From Oxyruncus cristatus (lineage: Eukaryota > Chordata > Aves > Passeriformes > Cotingidae), in assembly GCA_013399855.1 (NCBI GenBank), contig VXAY01007403.1:723219-787218 (forward strand): a DNA stretch of 64,000 nucleotides, written 5' to 3'. The notes below the pieces were generated by a model. The model did not search any database and had not been told where the DNA came from. It saw only the letters and a list, made by a program, of their open reading frames with translations. Position 1 is the first letter of the stretch; every line of letters begins with the position of its first letter. The position numbers and the translations under genes are program-made. Shown here in pieces: positions 59,787 to 64,000 of the stretch.

Positions 59787-61563
59787 TGTCTCGGACTTAC
59801 GAGGAGAGAGATCAAAATACCATCATTATGGGTTAAAATTAGGATAGCCTTTCTATCATGTAAAGGTTTGAAAGTACTAAAGAAACTGGATTTCTTTTGT
59901 CACTGCATAAAAAAAATTCAGAGAATTTGAAGTGGCCAAATGTTGACTAATCATTACAGAATTTGTTTCTCAATTATTAAGAGGATAACAGCATACAATG
60001 TTCTTAACTTAATAATATATGCACCACACCCTGGTAGTTGTCCAATGTTGAACTGAATTTCTCTCAGTGTTTAATATGAATTCAGAAGGGATCAACAGGC
60101 TCATTTTGCATAACTTTTGCAGAGTATACTATTTATCTCTTGCTCCTCCACATAATATAATAATTAGCTGTTTTACTAGAGTGTGCCTTGGAGGAATAAA
60201 AAAAAACACACCAAAACCCCAACAAAACAAACAAACACCACATTATCATCATTTAATAATCCCCCATGATGAAAAACCCACTTCATTGCATGGTGATAAA
60301 TTACAACCTCTAGTCTAGGTATTCACTTAATTTCTAGAGAAAATTTGTCTCTCATGACCTTCACGAGCACAGAGACCTCTACTTTATCCTTCTGATTGAG
60401 TAATCTTTAGGTGGCATTCCTCAACATTTTCATCTGAAGTCATTTTTGTTGCATTTCTCTAAACACTGACCAATTTTTCAATATTTTTCAGCATATCAGA
60501 CCTCAGAGCAGCATACAGTATACTAGACAAGCGCTCACTAATTATGCATACAGTAGTCTCTTCTCTGTTTATTGCTTTAGCCCTCTCAGCTTCAGTTTCT
60601 CACAAAGTGATGCATTTTACACAAACAGATAAGCACATAAAACATATGAACAAACTTCTGTTGACAATAGTCATTTTTCTCCTCTTCTGGATATACAGCT
60701 ATTGAAAACAAAGCCAAGGACAATTCTCAGTGTTCCAAACAAGGGAGGTGCTTAATTAACAACCTGCCTAAACCTGCAAGTTTCTTCTTCAGCTCAGAAC
60801 TTGGCTAAGAGTTTTTCAGCACATGACAGAGCTATGATGACAAAAAAACCAGTATGCCCTTTTTCCTCAGCTACACTTACAGAGACTTGTCGTGAAGAAT
60901 GGTTGAAGGACGCAGCACTTTAAGAGGCCCCAAAAGATCCATCATCTTAAAAGCTACTAGGTTTGTATTCCCAGGATATGGCAGGGGTGTCTGTGGATTA
61001 CGGGAAGGTAGAACGGGCTACAGAAAATGTTCTTCCAAAGAAGACTTCCAAAGATATTTGTCTTCAAGAAGCAACAAATGCTTAAACAGCTCATCATAGT
61101 GAACAGTTCATCAGCTGTATCCACTTAATAACAGAAGACTTGTAAAAACAGGTCGTCCTAAATTTGTAGCTTTGGTCTTAAAAAAGTATGTTTTAATTTT
61201 TATTCCATCCTAAAAGGAATGGTTCATCCATATAAACGTTGTTGGCAGGTTGTTTAAATTCCATTTTTGTTGTGGAATATCCAAGAAAAAAACCCCAACA
61301 CTATAATTTGATTACATAGTTTTCATTAATTTTTACTACAAACCATACAGAAACTTGGCAGAAAGAGAGCACAGCACCCCTAAGAACTATGGTCAACACG
61401 AGCTACTTTGTTTTGTTGTTTGTGCCACTTCAGACTCATAAAAGGTACTCTGGCACATACACTGTGCACAACATTACCTAGCTACCTCAGAAACACATGA
61501 AGCAAAATACACTTAGAATGTCTAAGACAGAGGGCTAGTTTACAAAAATGTAAAAGTCACAGA
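59787..61563. other. Unique sequence with one A/C-rich tract
   Basis: A/C-rich tract at 60197-60242. No exon, RNA gene or repeat family was recognised. Confidence 0.4.
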
Positions 61564-61632
61564 CTCACAGAATATTCTGAGTTGGAAGGGACCCATCAGG
61601 ATCATTGAGTCCAACTCCTGGCCCTGCATCAG
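61564..61632 (-). mobile_element. CR1-X-type 3' tail, reverse
   Basis: The plus strand reads 'CTCACAGAATATTCTGAGTT', 'GGAAGGGACCCATCAGGATC', 'ATTGAGTCCAACTCCTGGCC', the reversed tail shared by CR1-X-type LINEs and the passerine SINEs. The sequence beyond 61632 does not resemble a tRNA head, so a LINE fragment is more likely than a SINE. Confidence 0.85.
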
Positions 61633-64000
61633 GTGCTTAAGGATGCAGATAAGCACATTTTCAGACATTTCTCGGAATTGATGTAGACATTCTGAATGTT
61701 CAAGGACATTTCTCAGTCCAACTGTGGTTGATCTTCATTTTCAAATGCCTCAATACCTTTGAAAAACAATTCCAGAATAAGTAAATCTATTGTGTTAATA
61801 AAATAGAAATTTAGGAGGATTTCTGCTCCAGATTTTACTAAGTACCCACAAGACACATTCCAGTCACTATGAAAGACTTTTAGAGAGAGAGTAATATGAG
61901 AAGAATATTTCAAATAAAATTTAATCTTTCCCTTGGCTCACAGAAAGAAGACAAATCAATAATTTTTCTCAAATATAAGTAAGATACACACTTCAAATTA
62001 GGTAGAACGACCCACTGGGTCTTTGAAATGCTTTGAGAAGCATTGTAAGATTGGATAAATATACTTTCAGGAAAAAATAGTGCAACTTGAATTTTTCCTT
62101 TTTGCTATAGAAGTCTTTCCTAAAGTCACATTTTCTGAAAAAAATAAGCTGCCACAAGAGTTACTGGCTGGATAAAAACTTTGAAATTAATTTTCTGTCA
62201 TGACATCCACACAAAGTATTGTGTGGGGGTGAGTGGTTCTTACTGCAAAGGGTGTTGGCAGAGCCTTGACTGTCTCACTGAAGTGCCTCTGCATCAAGGG
62301 CTTTTGGTAACCCTGTCATCAAGTTGCTTTCTATCTTACATGAAATATATCACCATTCAGTGCAACAACTCAAGTTCCAAATCTAATGTGATTTCTTTGA
62401 CATCTCTGTAAGTAAAATTCATTTCTGAACATTTGAACAACAGTGCAGACTTCCATGAGTGAATCTCTCTTGAAATTTTAATTGGTTTTTTTTTGGTATT
62501 CATTTGAAACTGAAGTTGTATTTTGTTAGTAAGCAAGCAGTGATATGCATATGATGCCTAAAATGGAAGAAGAAAATACAAAGCATTAGAAAGGGGGTTT
62601 AATAACTGTTAACTGCTATTTAAAAGTGTTAGAAACTATACAGCTATATTAAAAATCTATATGCTAAAAATCTTAAGAATCTTAAGGCATCATTTAGAAT
62701 TTAGGCACCTGCCCTTTTTGAATGTAAATCAGAGTATGGCTAAGGAGGACTTGGAAATTGCATAAACTCAGCTTGACGATTGGACCTGTTAGCCACAATA
62801 TTCTGAATAAAGTTACCTGACATGAGGTAAGGCAGACAAAACAGCTCATTTCTGGCAAAAGGGAAATTTGCCTTTTTTTCTCCACTTCTGACATGCACTT
62901 TCCATCTGCTCTGTAGCTCTCCAGGCTCCTCTGAGAGCTGGTTTCATTCAGTATTCTGGAAGAAAACTAAACCAGCAAGAAAAGAAGGACGGATTTCCTT
63001 GAATTCAATGAGTTGAAGTAGCTAACGATGGACTTAAGAGAAAACCAGGGCCAGAGTGAGGAAGGAGGTCTGGCAGCATGGCCAGGAGCAGAGAAGGAGG
63101 ATTAGAAAGACAAGCTGGTGTGTGTTGGGAACAGCCAAAGTGAGTCAGAGAGACATAATGCTGTCTTTCACAGCTGGGGTTTCCCAGGCAGGGCTGCATC
63201 TACTTGCTTTTGTCAAAACCTGTCCAGGGCTTAGTTACTTTATCAGTTTTATTTTTCTAGTGAAACACTGCCAAAGAAGAGGATAAAGCAGCTGTGATCT
63301 TGATGTAGTTGGATAAGTCAGCTCTTTAACTAGACACAGGAATCTACTTGCTCAATCCTGACCAGTTTTAGGGAATACATAGACCTTTTTAAATTGTAGT
63401 ACTTCTGGACAGCAGTATAGTTTTAATCTCTTGTAAAGGTTATGGCAGCTAATGTCAGATGGTCAGATGCCAAAGATTCCTAAGAAAGTTATGCATTTTT
63501 TCTCCTTGTCTTTTTTTTTTTTTTTAATAGTTTTCCTAAACATTCTGCCTAAATTTCACTTTGACTGCTTCTGCTATTTGGGTCTTGTCCTTTGCTCTAT
63601 TTATAGCTCCCCTGAATTGTAGTGTAACAGAATGTAAAATACATTGCAGAGGCCTTTGCAAGATGACAAAACAGTTCCCTGTTTAGAAGGCACCCCCTAA
63701 CCTAGAATGTGGAATCTCATGTCAGCAACTAACTGGGCAGTTCCTGCTCACTAGCTATTAAATAGCTGCTGGAGGACCTGGTCACTGGTCACCTGGGAGT
63801 TTCCTATGTGAGGAAGATTGCCTTTTATTATGAAATACTCAGTCGGATTTCTGTGTACAGGAACCTACAGTTTCAGGTGTATAAAGCTCAGCCTAGCATC
63901 TTCCAGACTTTTAACCCCGCTCTCCTTAGCATTGCAGTGAAGATCAGAGCTTTTTGAGTAATGCTTTATCATTATATAGTCGCCGGAGCTCGTCTAGGAA
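61633..64000. other. Unique AT-rich sequence to the window end
   Basis: Poly(T) run at 63511-63525. Short open frames (61713-61913, 62181-62411, 62694-62894, 63005-63286) show no domain. No repeat family was recognised. Confidence 0.4.

Overview
This window looks like non-coding nuclear DNA from a bird, most likely a passerine. Three things point there. (1) At least eight truncated CR1 LINE copies share the avian CR1 3' end; the youngest-looking (54930-55488) ends in the GATTCTAT octamer repeat. (2) A short element at about 22203-22330 (minus strand) joins a degenerate tRNA-Ile(AAT)-like head to a CR1-type tail. From recall, this is the architecture of the SINEs that arose in passerines (TguSINE-like). 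(3) A solo LTR at 47188-47706 resembles the ERVL-type LTRs common in bird genomes. The DNA is AT-rich, CpG-poor, without a CpG island, and full of small A/C-rich simple repeats.

Layout. 1-2.5 kb: two CR1 fragments in opposite orientations. 2.5-11.4 kb: unique AT-rich DNA with one weak exon-like segment at 7.75-7.89 kb (minus). 11.27-11.98 kb: an AAACC microsatellite, then a CR1 copy with a readable reverse-transcriptase C-terminus. 12-17.7 kb: unique DNA with a speculative 72-nt exon-like segment at 15.93-16.00 kb. 17.7-22.3 kb: two CR1 copies, an unusual hairpin with two identically spaced AGGTCA inverted repeats (20.97-21.10 kb), and the SINE. 22.9-23.5 kb: a compact 117-codon minus-strand ORF with a TATA-like box upstream and AATAAA overlapping its stop. 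24-46 kb: mostly unique DNA with one CR1 3' end, an ATC microsatellite, a GC-richer 600-bp patch (40.2-40.8 kb) and a candidate conserved non-coding block (37.9-38.9 kb). 46.2-47.7 kb: CR1 fragment and solo LTR. 47.7-54.9 kb: unique DNA. 54.9-55.5 kb: the best-preserved CR1. 55.5-64 kb: unique DNA with candidate conserved blocks, a possible ancient L3/CR1-like remnant near 59.1 kb, and a CR1 3' tail at 61.6 kb.

No protein-coding gene can be assigned with confidence. The window is either a gene desert or the interior of a very large intron; the sequence alone cannot decide. Most short open frames are chance or lie inside CR1 and LTR copies. I did not find a clearly new biological system. The items most worth a second look are the 23.0-23.4 kb ORF, the paired AGGTCA-N8-TGACCT sites with the 16-bp hairpin, a 24-nt perfect palindrome at 24.27 kb, and the two exon-like segments.
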